Assembly (NCBI GenBank): GCA_001643675.2
Contig: LSRY02000003.1
Span: forward strand, 796,001 to 860,000
Direction of reading: 5' to 3'
Source of the DNA: Monocercomonoides exilis
Lineage: Eukaryota; Preaxostyla; Oxymonadida; Polymastigidae
Length of the DNA: 64,000 nt
The first letter of the stretch is position 1, and each line of letters opens with the position of its first letter. A program made the position numbers and the translations under genes. Shown piece after piece: positions 42,270 to 53,539 of this stretch. The notes below the pieces were generated by a model that had not been told where the DNA came from, did not search any database, and was given only the letters and a program-made list of their open reading frames with translations.

Positions 42270-44038
42270 AAGGAAAAAGAAAAATGCAAGTAGAAATGGC
42301 GTCGATTGACTATCGCATTTATGAAAATAGACTCGAGAGAATGGCACGAATTCTAATTGACAGAAAAGCCAGGCTTGTGGATGCAACCAACTTCGGTGAA
42401 TTTACAAAAAAACACTCATCCATTCAGTGAATACTGTTTAAAGTGACAGGGATGTTGCCAAAGTGGGAAGACCGTCATTGCTTCGAAAGTTAAAAAAGGA
42501 AATTGTTACGGACGGAATTAAAATTGAAGCATAGTGTGGAACAAACCTGACAGTGAAGAAAACAAAAGAATTGGTTCGTAAAATATTTTTTTTCTATTTA
42601 TTTGTTTCTATTAAGATTGAAAATGCGATAGAAGATGAAGATTCAGAGATTTCAGTTGATGCTTCACCAAAAAAAGAAATTTCAAAATCCGCGGCTTATT
42701 CCTTCTTGCGAAATCAACCAGAATTGATATTACAAAAGCCTGAAATATTGGATTCAAAACGTCTAGCAGCATCTTGTCAAGACGTTTTGAAACCAAGGTA
42801 CGAAATGCTTGATGATTTGCATTCAAAGTTCAAATACCGAAGGGAGCTAATCTTTAATGTGGATGAAACATTACTGAGATTATCAGATAATTGCCAAAAA
42901 CTTGTTGCGACATCCTCGGAATCTCCTTCGGCCTATTGTTTAGCACCTTCGAGAGTTCGAAATGCGACGCTTGTGGCTGCTGTTGCCTCAGATGGTTTTT
43001 CTTTGCCAACAATTGTGCTTTGGCCAAGTTCAAATGTTCCTGAAGAGTTGACTCCTTTACAATCTCCTTCGCTTGATGTGTGGTGCAGTACGAACGGTTG
43101 GATGAACTTTTCTTTATTCGAACGATACTCTTTGCGTGTTCTTCTTCCAGAAATATTAGAAAGAAAGAAAAGGATGAAATTGACTGAAGAGAGATGTTTG
43201 CTTTTCGTTGATTCGCACAGCTCAAGTGTGAACACTAAACCTTGGAGAAAATTTATGGAATCGAATGAGGATGTCATCACATTTGTTCCTCACACAACAC
43301 ATATTTCACAACCTCTCGATAGAGGTGTTTTTGCTGTTCTTGAATCTGTTTCAAATTCATCAATAGAAATCCCTCAATCTTCAACAGCTTTTTCCAACAG
43401 AAAGGCTTTGGCAGACATCCTTCCTCAAGCTCTTCACTCTGCGTTTGCACCATCAGTAATTAAGAATGCATTTGATGCAAGCGGTGTTTTGTTAAGATCG
43501 TAAGAACAAGTTTAACGAAAATTGCCCAAACACTCTTCATTTCCTTTGCCCACTTATTCAAATCGTTTTGATTTTAACGGAAAACTGCTCACAAATGAGG
43601 ATTTCTTAGAAAAGTGGGAAAAAGATATATTTGTCAAAATTTTATTGAAAAGTTCCTTATGTTTAATTTTCTAATAAAAAAATAAAAATTTCATTTTTCA
43701 ATCAAATTTCTGTTCTCTCTCATGAAACTTCACAAAAATGGAAAAATAAACATTATCAAGATTTTACATTCATGGCAGCGAAATTTTGTGAGCGAGAACA
43801 GAAATTTGATCGAAATATGAAATTTTTATTTTATTTGAAAATTAAACAAAAGGAACTTTTCAAAAAAATTTTGACATTTATTCGAACAAGTGCGAAATGT
43901 TCCGAAGCCGAAGAAGAAACAGAAAACATTGAAGATACTCTTCCATTAAAGTCAAAGAAGAAAAGAGTTTATCGAAGAATTTTGCATGATGATTTGGAAA
44001 ATATCGATGAAGAAAATTCTGCAGATCAAAGTTCATGA
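42270..44038 (+). pseudogene. Pogo-like transposase 2, interrupted by stops and a MITE
   Basis: Starts around ATG 42281 (MASIDYRIYENRLERMARIL in frame). A frameshift or unrecognised intron lies near 42430, then VNTV-TAA-SDRDVAKVGRPSLLRKLKKE with the GRPSLL hook, EIVTDGIKIEA-TAG-CGTNLTVKKTKEL, and an intron of about 50 bp ending near 42617 (TTAAG/AG). The DDE core has D1 in IFNVDETLLRL, D2 in LFVDSHSSSVN, and D3 region HTTHISQPLDRGVF. After LLRS there are TAA 43501 and a second TAA four codons on (43513) within an otherwise sensible sequence (KLPKHSSFPLPTYSNRFDFN). The MITE then separates this from the tail TSAKCSEAEEETEN...DEENSADQSS, ending TGA 44036. All interruptions in the aligned frame are TAA/TAG apart from one TGA at the frameshift. 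Confidence 0.75.
43632..43876. mobile_element. MITE family M, copy C (inside pogo transposase 2)
   Basis: 245 bp from TGTCAAAATTTTATTGAAAA to the complement ending AATTTTGACA, with the same mirrored GTTCC/GGAAC and GAAATATGAAAT blocks as copies A and B. It lies within transposase coding sequence near its 3' end. Confidence 0.85.
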
Positions 44039-44527
44039 AAAAGAAAAATTCGAAGACTATTTGACCCAAGTTTTGTTTATTTTTGCTAATTGAGTCTGTA
44101 TTTTTTGAATTTTATCACTTCAAAAATTTGGTGCCAATAAAAAAATGGTGCCAATAAAAACACTAACCTACAACATTTGTATTAAATCAAAAAAAATTGT
44201 TCACAAAAACAGAAAAATTGGTCCAAATCAATGTTTCTAATAAAACAAAATATTTCATTCGTTGCTTTTGTTTGAATATAAACAATCTATTGTTAATTGC
44301 TCTTTATTATTTTGTGTTTAACAAAATTTTTCATAAAATATTTGATTCAATCATATTAAGAACACTGATAATCACAAACATTATAAAAATAATGAAAATT
44401 CGAATAAAACATAAAGTGCCCAATGCCAAATATATAAATTTATACATAAAAGCAACAATATCACAAAATAAAACTCAAAGACTCAAAATAATCCACAAAT
44501 ATATTAAATAGAAGATTTTATTCTTGA

Positions 44528-45394
44528 TCAACTTCTCGTCGAAGAAGTGAGTCCTTTCGAATAACCTTTTGAAGCAGCAAGCAATCCTTCAAATCTACAA
44601 CAAAGCCAATTGAGAACAACATTCGAATCACTTCCTCGTTGTGCACGATGGATCGCATTAATTTTTACCTCAAGCTTTCGCTGCATAGTCCTTGTCATCA
44701 TTCCACTTCCATTCATCAAATTTAAAATCCGAGCGTTCCATACTCTTTCCTCCAAATTTGCTTTTCTACTTGTGATGCGTAATTGCGCATTCATAAGATG
44801 TGCAGCTTCTGTAATTTCTTTTGCACTAAATGCAGGAGCATCACGCGTCTCCAAAGATCTTAACAACAACTCTGTGTCAACTCTATGAGAAGCGTGCTTC
44901 CCGAAAACATCAACACCTCTTCGCTTGGCAATGGCTCTGTATCTTCGTTGAGCATAGGCATCTCGGAGATCTTTTGCTTTTAATAGTTTTTCCACACAAA
45001 TGAAAACTTCTTCATGTTTTGAATTCAATTCCGGAGCAATCGTTTTTGTAATAATACTTGAATTTTTATCCCCCACAATGCCAGAAGGTTCACATTTACT
45101 CGAGTAATAAACAGACTGTTGTGAATTTCTTGAAGAAGGAAATAATTTTTGTGAAATTGGACTTTTATCAATGGAGCTCGAAGTTCTCTCAAACGAAATA
45201 AGAGGCTTAGAAAAAGAAGATGTGAAGATATTGTGCATCGTTTTTTGTGGAATTAGCTCATCTTTTGTAGCAATACTTCTCCAAGAACTTCCATATTTTC
45301 TTTTGAGCATTCTTGCTTGACGAGTTCTTCCATCGAGACATGTATACATTTCTATCGAATTATCCCTTTCCAAATCATCGGAATGCTGTGACAT
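44528..45394 (-). CDS. Unidentified single-exon protein, 288 residues
   Basis: ATG at 45394 (MSQHSDDLERDNSIEMYTCL), TGA at 44528. Composition is that of a real, soluble protein. The N-terminal half is Ser-rich and probably disordered (residues 50-130); a helical, Arg/Lys/Leu-rich second half (about 140-270) includes LRDAYAQRRYRAIAKRRGVD, ELLLRSLETRDAPAFSAKEI and RVWNARILNLMNGSGMMTRT. No signal peptide, membrane segment or catalytic motif is visible, and I do not recognise the family. It lies convergently just right of pogo element 2 and upstream of the nitroreductase on the same strand, with no sign of damage. Probably a host gene. Confidence 0.7.
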   Translation of the reverse strand: MSQHSDDLERDNSIEMYTCLDGRTRQARMLKRKYGSSWRSIATKDELIPQKTMHNIFTSSFSKPLISFERTSSSIDKSPISQKLFPSSRNSQQSVYYSSKCEPSGIVGDKNSSIITKTIAPELNSKHEEVFICVEKLLKAKDLRDAYAQRRYRAIAKRRGVDVFGKHASHRVDTELLLRSLETRDAPAFSAKEITEAAHLMNAQLRITSRKANLEERVWNARILNLMNGSGMMTRTMQRKLEVKINAIHRAQRGSDSNVVLNWLCCRFEGLLAASKGYSKGLTSSTRS

Positions 45395-45399
45395 TCACC

Positions 45400-45945
45400 T
45401 TTAAAGATATATTAACAAACTTAATAATTTTTATAACCTTAATAAATTCTTTCAAATAAATTTTTATTATCGAAATGAAAATGCTTTCACATATTTTTTT
45501 TATAAAAACGCTTTCTCACAATATTATTCCCACTTTATTTTCACCTTCAAAGTGTAACTATTTCAATTTCTGTGAATTATGAACACGAAGTTTTTCGACA
45601 AAATAATAAAAATATATCAATTTGAAAGATATCCACGTTAATGCTATGATAAAATTCGTTGAACATAAAAATATGTCCTAGCTATTTTCTTTGCAAAAAT
45701 TCTCATTGAATTTTTCAAATTAATCTTTTCAAAAAAATATTTAATTTTTTATCAAGAAAAGCAGACTTATGGAGTTAAGTTACTTGTGCAATTGCAAATG
45801 TTCATTAAATTTCATCTTTATCTCTAAAACAAAACAAATGATAGAAACATATTAATCCTCTCTCCGATCATTTGAATAGAATCAAAAAAATTTTTTTGCT
45901 TTTTTTTTTTTTGTTTGTTGTTTGTCTGTTGTAAGTTTGTTTCAA
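45400..45945. other. Intergenic AT-rich DNA
   Basis: Holds the presumed promoter of the 44.5-45.4 kb gene and the 3' flank of the nitroreductase. A T-run (45901-45912) is the only notable feature. Confidence 0.4.
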
Positions 45946-45949
45946 TTAT

Positions 45950-47628
45950 CTACTTTTGTAACCAAGTCGCAAAATAAACCAACTTTCCAGTTGATCCAAT
46001 TGGTCTTGGTTCTTCAATATCAGCATGCTCCATCTTCCCACAAATTATCCATTCTCCTTCTTTATGAAACACTTCTCTTGCAACCTTGTCGAAATTAAGC
46101 ATTGCTATTCCAACATCATTCGCAGTACGTTTTCCTCCGACTCCAAAGAAGTGCACAGCATACGGCTCTTCAACTGCATCTTTTCTATCAGAAGACGAGG
46201 CAGAAGAAGCAGAAGGCAGCAGAGAGGATTTGCTTGTCACGAAGCATCGCATCGGCTGAGCATTCAGAGCACTTGGCGCCCAACGAGCAGCATCCAGGCA
46301 TTGGCCAATAAATGACGCTATACCATCAATATGATCATTTTAAATATGAATATAATCATATAAAGCAAATAGAAAATAATAACAAAAGTTTGTAAAATTA
46401 ATTCAAATTAGTTGAAAAATTCGCTCATTCAAATATTAAAACAGTAAAATTTCAATTTTTTTGAAAATATAATGAAAAATCTTTTCTCTTTCAATAATTT
46501 AAATAAATCTTGATGAAAACCAAACATTTCCTTTCAGCTTCACTGAAAGACGAATCTTGCGCATTTTTATCCAATCCTTTTGTGAAAAACACATCAAAAG
46601 GCTTTCTCAAAGAAGAGCCTGAAATTGCTGAAACCAAGCGTGAAGTCATAGTTACCTGAATACAACATATATTTCCATATTGGAAAGCATGAAATAAAAT
46701 AAAATAAAAAGTAAGAAAAGAAAAAAAAATGATAAAGGTCCTTCGATTTTCACACACTTCATCCTTAACATGACCAACAGGAGAGACCATATACAATTTT
46801 TCGCCTTTCTTTAGGTTCAAAAGAGGTTCGAAAGTCTTTGCACTAAATGTTCCTACGATTTGAAAAAAAATCATCAAAATGTTGAAAAAGGAAATGTCAA
46901 ATAATAATTAAACATTTCCAATCGTTTACATTCATCAAAAATAATAATAATAATCAGAATCACAGTAATTGCAAAAGACGATAGAAATAAAATAAAACAT
47001 AAATACCACCCATCCAACATGTTCCGAGTCCAAGTTGAGTGCAATAGAGTATAATTCTTTGGAAAATTATTCCATGGTCCAAATCGTTTGTTTTTTCATT
47101 AATCACTGTGCACAAGAAATATCGTGCTCCCGATATCATTCCATATGTTCCAAGCTGACCATTAACAGCTTCTTCTTTTGAGATTAATGAGACTCTCATT
47201 GAAGTTCCAAATGGGCCAGTTAAATTTTCGGGTTTTAATAAAAAGGCTTTAATTGAATCCTTTTCCTCTGGAGATAAATCTTTAGTCGTATCATAATTAC
47301 GAATACTTTTTCTGCTCAAGCATAACTCATAAGCATTCAGTTTGTCAAGACCAGTTGAAGGATTCGGTCGATTTCTTTTTGTGTATTTCCTTCTATTTAC
47401 AAGTGACGAAATCAAAAACTGCCCAACCGTAATATGAAAATTTGATTAAGATGAATGGATTTATACCGCTGACATAGCAACGACATAGCATATGAAAAAT
47501 CGGAATCCCTTTGAAATTTCCTAAAAAAGAAATTTTCAGAATTCAAAAAAGCAATATAAAACTTATACCTTTGTATAAAGCAAAAAGTATGTAACGCCAA
47601 ATGTTGCTAAAAATAGAATTGCGCTCAT
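45950..47628 (-). CDS. Nitroreductase-family protein, six exons
   Basis: Exons (minus): 47628-47569, 47520-47467, 47418-47007, 46852-46758, 46655-46526, 46317-45950. All introns are GT...AG, 48-208 bp, and phases agree, giving 372 residues ending at TAG 45950-45952. The N-terminus has a hydrophobic helix (ILFLATFGVTYFLLYTK) and a second apolar stretch (FFICYVVAMSA), a likely membrane anchor or targeting signal. The rest resembles the TM1586-type nitroreductase fold: a SRKSIRNYD start, GTYGMISGARYFLCTVIN, QLGLGTCWMGGTFSAKTFEP, YMVSPVGHV, then LDAARWAPSALNAQP and an EGEWIICGKMEH...FATW end. Such enzymes are flavin (FMN)-dependent NAD(P)H oxidoreductases; in an anaerobe they reduce nitro compounds, quinones or oxygen species. 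Every exon is intact. The TAG directly after the conserved end shows that TAG works as a stop here. Confidence 0.85.
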
Positions 47629-47715
47629 CAACTTTCTTTAAGGAGAAACAAAACAAATGATGATCCATACTTTTTTTTTGAAACAAAATTTTTCCGAGAA
47701 TTGTTTTATCTTTGG
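47629..47715. promoter_or_regulatory. Short divergent intergenic region
   Basis: Only 87 bp separate the nitroreductase ATG (47628, minus) and the ATG at 47716 (plus). Both promoters must lie here or within the genes. No defined element is recognisable beyond A/T-rich runs. Confidence 0.4.
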
Positions 47716-48771
47716 ATGCCACGAGTTTATGTTGTTGAAGATGATGATGGTTGTTACACATTAATGATATCTTTGTAAATTTTCAACATTTTCTTTATTT
47801 TTTAAGAAGATATTCAGATGATAAAATCATCGTTCACTGGGTGCACTTGCCGGAAGCGAGAGGTGTTGTGGACAACATCAAGTTGTGGAACTGTTTTTAT
47901 AAAAAAGATTATTACAAAAGTATGATTTGTGCACTTAATTTGCAGATTATTTTATGATTTTTTCAAAAAATGATTAGGGAATATGGAGAATGTTTGTCCA
48001 TTTTTTATAAATAAAATATACTTACAATTATTGTTAAATAATATTACAGAGATTTTATTTTTATTTCATCGGGGTCTTCTTTCGAAGGTGGTTTGCAGTT
48101 GTTTAAAAAAAAAACAATGAATTAATTTTTTTATTCCTCGAATTTTGAAAGCAATTGGTATTGCTTCATCGGATTACACTCCTTCTCGATCAAGCTATCT
48201 TGGAAATGATTGGTCATCAGTCGATTATCATTCATGGTTTAATGCAAATCAAATATTTCAATTATTTTTTGATTTAACTGTTTTTGTTTTGAAGTGGCGA
48301 TTGCTATCATTCCAGAAGTACTTCGGGAAATAGATCTTGGCGTTCAGGGGATATTGTTGGAATTGAGGTTTACTGTTTTTATCTTTTCGTTTCTTTTTAA
48401 AAATATGAACTTGTTTGCTGAAATGCTTGAAAGATTGATATGGATTCCAGAAATGTATGAATATTCTTTTGATTTTATTATGAAACGATGTGGTTTTGAT
48501 ACGAATCAAAATTATTTTTTATATTTCCTTTTCTCTCTTATTTGCTATGGGAATGCAACTTTCTTTGCAGTTATACTTCTTTTTGAATGGTGTGATCCAA
48601 CAAGTAAGTTATTGTCACATACCAGAAAGCGTGAAAATAGGAGTCTGCACGAAATATGCAAACATGGGAATTAGAATAATGAGATTTCGGGAGTTGGATA
48701 AGGCTGAAAGAGAAAGCCATGCTTCAAGGGTTAAAATGGTCAATTGGGAACATAACGATTCAAGTTGGTAG
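47716..48771 (+). CDS. Unidentified multi-exon gene (exon structure provisional)
   Basis: ATG 47716 opens MPRVYVVEDDDGCYTLMISL. A short intron (47774-47805, GTAAAT...TTAAG) leads to RYSDDKIIVHWVHLPEARGV...WNCFYKKDYYK. Later exon-like pieces are IGIASSDYTPSRSSYLGNDW (48155-48215), AIAIIPEVLREIDLGVQGIL (48299-48365), LFAEMLERLIWIPEMYEYSF (48410-48490), and VSYCHIPESVKIGVCTKYAN...VKMVNWEHNDSSW, ending TAG 48769-48771. The junctions between these are only partly clear, and 47958-48150 may separate two genes. The pieces look conserved, with Trp and Pro in structured contexts, but no family comes to mind. It is transcribed divergently from the nitroreductase. Confidence 0.4.
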
Positions 48772-48774
48772 AGA

Positions 48775-49835
48775 TTAAAAATTAAAAAAGGAGGAAAATA
48801 AATAATGCATGCTTCATGTTTGTATGTAGCTGTAATTTCAATTACTTAGAAACTATTAGCTTTGAGAGAAAAGAAGGTGAAAATGCTCATGAAAATTTTT
48901 TTAAAAGGTTACATTTGTTGTTTAATATCGCTTTGTACGATATTGGATGAAAAATTAAAATCATTACAAAGTTGTAGTGTTCTGAATATTGTTTCAATCA
49001 ATGCATTTTTTGATGTTCTCAACAATTAACATTTGAGATGAGTTGTGATTAGAGAGAGCTTAAGCTTTGAAATCATTTCACACAGGACCATTTTTTGAAC
49101 ATTTGTTTCTTTCCACAAGAAATTAATTTTGTTATTTTATAAAATATATTTGCTTCATATGTTTTTGCTAAATTTAATTTTCGGGATGAATTGCGGAATG
49201 TTTTGATGAACAGATGATAAAACATTGATAAAGGAATAGAAAAACAAAAAGAAATGTAATTTATTAGAATTCATATGGATAGAAGAAAAAATGAATCAGA
49301 TTACTGGAGAAAAATCAAAATGAATTTTTTTCGATTAAATAGTCAATGAATTTTTTTTTTTTTTTGTTGAAAATATCTCATGACAAAAATTCGAAATTTT
49401 ATTTTTATTTCATTTGATAGATATCCTTCGCTATTCCTTTTAAAATTTTATAATCAAATATGAATATTTCAACTCATAACAAAGTTTGCAATGAAATGAA
49501 AAATATTCATCGATCTTGCACCTTAATTCATTATTTTTATTCGCCAGTGATTTTTTAACTGTCTTGCAGACTTTTAATAAAGAAACTGGCCTAAATATAT
49601 ATATTCACAGATATAAATGTCTTCACATAGAATTCCTTTACAAGTATATTTTGCAATAACACTTTTTATTGACATTTAAATTTAAAATTTTCTTGTATTC
49701 AATTCGCTTAAAACTAGAAATCTTTAAAATCAAATGCTTCCGAAGAACAATCAGAAAAGATTGAAGACCCAGAGATAAACAGTGTGAAAAATGAGAACTA
49801 TTTATTTTTTTGACTTTTCAAATTCATTTTAATTT
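48775..49835. other. AT-rich interval with a possible 5' exon
   Basis: Mostly A/T-rich. At about 49725-49795 the stretch NASEEQSEKIEDPEINS, followed by a GTGAAAAATGAG donor-like site, may be a 5' exon of the Ser/Glu-rich gene downstream. The rest shows nothing recognisable. Confidence 0.35.
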
Positions 49836-49841
49836 CTTCAG

Positions 49842-52800
49842 ACCTTTTGCAGCATTCAGGAGTTCGACTTGTTGAAGAGTTGAAAGCTTTGGACCTTAAA
49901 CAGAGAAGGGAACAAATTAAAATTAAAAAATGGCAAAATAGGCAAGAAGAGCTTGAACGGGAACTTGTTTGAATGAATTTATCAAAAAAAGAAAAATTGT
50001 AATGTTTTAATAAAATATTTTTAATATTAGGAACAAAGACGGCAACTTCGCCTTCAAAAAGAAGAGGAGAAAAGAAGAATCAAAGAAATTTCGCAAGCAT
50101 TACAAGAGCGTGATGCTGAATTGAGAAGGAAATCTTCTGTTCCTCGCAAATCTCGCTCACTCTTTGAACCACAACGCCAGAGAGAAAGGCGTTCCACTTC
50201 ACGACCATCCGTTGAACGCTTATCTACAGCTACACTTTTAGCAAAGATGAATGAAAAAAACTTTCATGATTTTGTTCTCATCTCTGAAGCCAAGCAAAAA
50301 GCGATGAAGGAGAAAGAAAGAAATGAAAGAGATAGAGAAAACTCAAAAAGTGATAATAGCGAATGGGAAGGAGAGGCAGAAGCCAAAGCCGAATTGAGAG
50401 AATCGCATGAATTGGACTTTAACGAAGACACTTCACCAATCTCTTCTTGTGCATCTCCACATTTGCCTGATTCTGAACCAGCCGAGCAAAATGATGTTCA
50501 GAGCAATCAAAGAGGCATCAGAGACAGAGCAAAAGATGGAGCTGCTCGTCATTCCATTGCATTTTCTGCGAGTGCTTTATACAACCGCACATCTTCTTCT
50601 GCTTCTTCTTCTTCATTCAATTCTTCTTCAATGTCTTTTGCGACTCATTCACAACTGCGCAGCTATTCTCCTTCTCTTGTTGATAATCTTCCTCTTTTCA
50701 AGCCTTTGCTGTTCAAACAATTGGAGGAGCAAAGGAAAAAAACAAAGCAAGCTGAAAAATCGAAAAGAGAAGAGCTTATGCTTGATTCGAAGGAAGAGAA
50801 AGAAAGAGCGAAATCCAATGAAAGAAGAAGCAAAAGCAGACCTTCTTCTTCTTTGCGAGCATCAAAAACATCAACACGAACATTAGCTTCTTCATCTTCA
50901 TCTTCTTCATCACCTTCCTCTTCCTCTTCCTCTTCTTCTTCTTCTTCTTCTTCAGCCACATCCAACTCTCCATCTCTATTTTCTATGCTCCACACGAATG
51001 TCGCGATGATAACGAGAATACAAGAAGGGCAGAAGAAGAGGAGGGAGATCGAAGAGAAGGAAAAGAGGGAGAAAGAGCTGCAGCCGAACACAGCAGAGTG
51101 GCGGGAGAAGATGCGAAGCAAAGCAGCAGAGAACGGAAGAGGAAGAAGTTCAAGCAGAAGTGTAAGCAGAGAAAATGGAGGAAAAGGAGGAAGAGAAGGA
51201 GGAGGAAGAGGAAGAGGAGAAAGAGGGGTTTCTTCTTCTCTTCTGGCTGTTCCTGACACTTTCTACTCGTCTGCAAAGAACTTGGAAGTTTTGAGGGCAA
51301 GTTTGTCTCCCAACAGAAGAGCAGCGTCTGCCAGCAGCAAACAACAAAGTGAGAAGGAGAAAGAGAAACCAGCTTTTCGTCCTTCGTCTTATTTTGCTTC
51401 GATTCCAAAACTATATCGAAAGAATGATTCTAATTCTTCTTCTTCTTCTTCCTCCTCCTCCCCTTCTTCTTCTTCTTCTTCCTCTTCCTCCTCCTCTTCT
51501 TCTTCAATGAAAGCAACATCCCGTGCTAATTCAAGTGTTTCACACACAAATCAGAAGAGGCCGTCTTCATCGATGACACGAAGAACACGCACTTCATCAA
51601 ACACTCCAAATACACCACAACACTCTGATTCATCTGCTTCTCCTTCTTCTTCTTCTCCTTCTTCTGCTGTTGCTGATGTTACTGATGCTTCTTCTCCTCT
51701 TCCAATTTCTTCTTCTTCAGATGAATCGCAATCACAAACACTTGAGTCAGTGCCAAATGAGAAAGAAGAAGAGAAAGAAATTGCAAAAGAAGAAGAAAGA
51801 GAAAGAGAAGAAGGAAAAGAAGAAGAAGAGAAAAAGGAAGGGCAAACAGAAGCAAATCAGCCAGAGGAAGAAACGAAAGATGATGAAGAGAAAAGCAATG
51901 AAAGGGAAGAAAAGAAAGAAGAAATCAAAGAGAAAGAAGATGAAATGAAAGCTGAGAAAGAGGAAAAAGAAGGAGAAGAAAAAGAAGACGACACGAAGGA
52001 TGAGAAAGAGGAAAAAGGAGAAATGAACGACAAAAAAGAAAAAGAAGAAATAAAAGAAGAAGAGAAAGAAGAGGTGAGAAAGGAAGAGGAAGAAGAAGAA
52101 GAAGAAGAAAAATATGAAAGGGAAAAGATAAACAATGAAGAAGTGAGAGAAGAAGAAGCAGAAGAAGAAGTGAAAGAAGAGAAAATTGAAGAGGAAGCGG
52201 AGAAAGTGGAGCAAGAGGTGAATGGCAACAAAGAAAAAGAAGAAGAAAAAGAAGAAACAAAAAAAGAAGCATTAAAAGAAGGGGAAAATGAGAAAGAGGT
52301 TGAAGAGGAAAAAGAAGAAAAGAAAATTGAAAATGAAGAAGAACATGAAGAGAAGGAAGAAAAGAAAGAAGGAGAAGAAGATGAAAAGAAAGAAATTGAA
52401 GAAATTGAAGAAACAAAAGAAGAGAAAGAAGAGAAAGAGATTTCTGAAGAGAAGGGAGAAGAGAAAGAAGAAGCGGAAAAAGAGGAAAAAGAGGAAATTA
52501 AAACTTTGGATGAACAGATTCTGCAACCAGAAGAAAAGAATGAAGAAACAGAAAAGGAGAAAGAAGCAGCAGAAGAGGGAAAAGAGATTGAAAAGAAAGA
52601 GAAGGAAGAAGAAGAAAAGGAAGAACCAGAAGAAGAAGCAGAAAAAAATGATGAGAAAATTGAGAAACCGGAAAATAAAGAAGTTGATGAAGAAAAGGAA
52701 AAAGCCAAAGAAGAAGAGAAAGAAGAGAAAGAGGTTGAAAAGAAAGAAGAAAAGGAAGAGAAAACAGATGAAAAAGAAGGAGAAGTTCAAAAAATTGAAG

Positions 52801-53537
52801 AAGAAGAAAAAGAAGAAGAAAGAAAAGTTGATTCAGAAATGAAAACAGGTTTATCTGAAGAAGAAGAAGCAAAAGAATTGAAGGTCGAAGGAAATGAACA
52901 AGAAAACGAACAAGTTGAAACAAGTGAAACAGAAAATGATGAAAAAGAAGAGAAGAAATTAGAAAAGTTGGATGAAGCAGCAGAAGAGAAAAATGAAGAG
53001 AAAGAAGAGAAAGAAGAAGAGAAAGAGAAAGAGAAAGAGAAAGAGGAGAAAGAGAAAGAGGAGAAAGAGAAAGAGAAAGAGAAAGAAGTTGAAGAGACTT
53101 CAAAAGAACAGATTCAACAATCAGAAGAAAAGAACGAAGAAGAGAAACAGGATGAAACAAAAGAAGAGAAAGAAGAGAAAGAGGATAGAAAAATGGTAGA
53201 AGAAATGAAGCAAGATATCAAAGAAGGCAAAGAAGAAGAAAATGAAAAAGTTGATGAGAAGAAGAAAGAAGAGGAAATTCTAAATGAAAAGAAAGAAGAA
53301 GGAGGAGAAGGAGAAGAAGAAAAAGGAGAAGGAGAAGAAGAAATTGAGTCATTGGCTGAAAAGGAGGATGACGCATCAGAAGATGAAGAAGGTGATGAAG
53401 AAGAAAATGAGAAAAATGAGAAAAATGAAGGGAAAAGCAAAAATCAAAATAAAAAACCGAATCCTCAACAGAATTCGAATCAAAACAAAGGGAAAAAGCC
53501 GAAGAAACCGAAGAATAAAAGAAAAAAGAGAAGATAA
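49842..53537 (+). CDS. Large low-complexity protein, Ser-rich then Glu/Lys-rich
   Basis: A first visible exon (about 49842-49966) encodes GVRLVEELKALDLKQRREQI...RQEELEREL. A 64-bp intron (49967-50030, GTTTGA...TATTAG) follows, then one exon 50031-53537 of 1,168 codons, stop TAA. An amphipathic coiled coil (EEEKRRIKEISQALQERDAE) precedes basic RKSSVPRKSRSLFEPQRQRE, then Ser-rich linkers with poly-Ser runs (50880-50960, 51430-51510). From about 51740 to 53400 the protein is an almost unbroken Glu/Lys alternation that should form a very long single alpha helix, ending in a basic KKPKKPKNKRKKRR tail. Charge pattern and basic ends resemble microtubule- or filament-associated proteins (such as caldesmon or MAP7-like). 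That is a compositional analogy only; the conserved part is the N-terminal coiled coil. The true 5' end lies upstream. Confidence 0.8.
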
Positions 53538-53539
53538 AC

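Larger units (their letters stand above)
41897..44168 (+). mobile_element. Pogo-type transposon 2
   Basis: A 2,272-bp element with about 40-bp inverted ends made of two subrepeats (left GGTTGGTGTTTTCATTGGC then ATTGGCACC; right complement GGTTAGTGTTTTTATTGGCA then ATTGGCACC) and a TA duplication at 41895-41896 and 44169-44170. It holds a CENP-B/pogo-type transposase whose 3' part is split by a 245-bp MITE (43632-43876). Without the MITE it is about 2.03 kb. It is unrelated in end sequence to pogo element 1. Confidence 0.9.

Noticed and set aside
49967-50030. Separate downstream gene starting at about 50121
   Set aside because: The frame is continuous from a splice acceptor at 50030 and joins the preceding coiled-coil exon, so it is one gene.
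51747-52708. Long minus-strand open frames opposite the Glu/Lys-rich gene (Phe/Ser/Leu-rich)
   Set aside because: They are complements of GAA/AAG repeats; composition is an artefact of low complexity and the plus frame has splice and coding logic.
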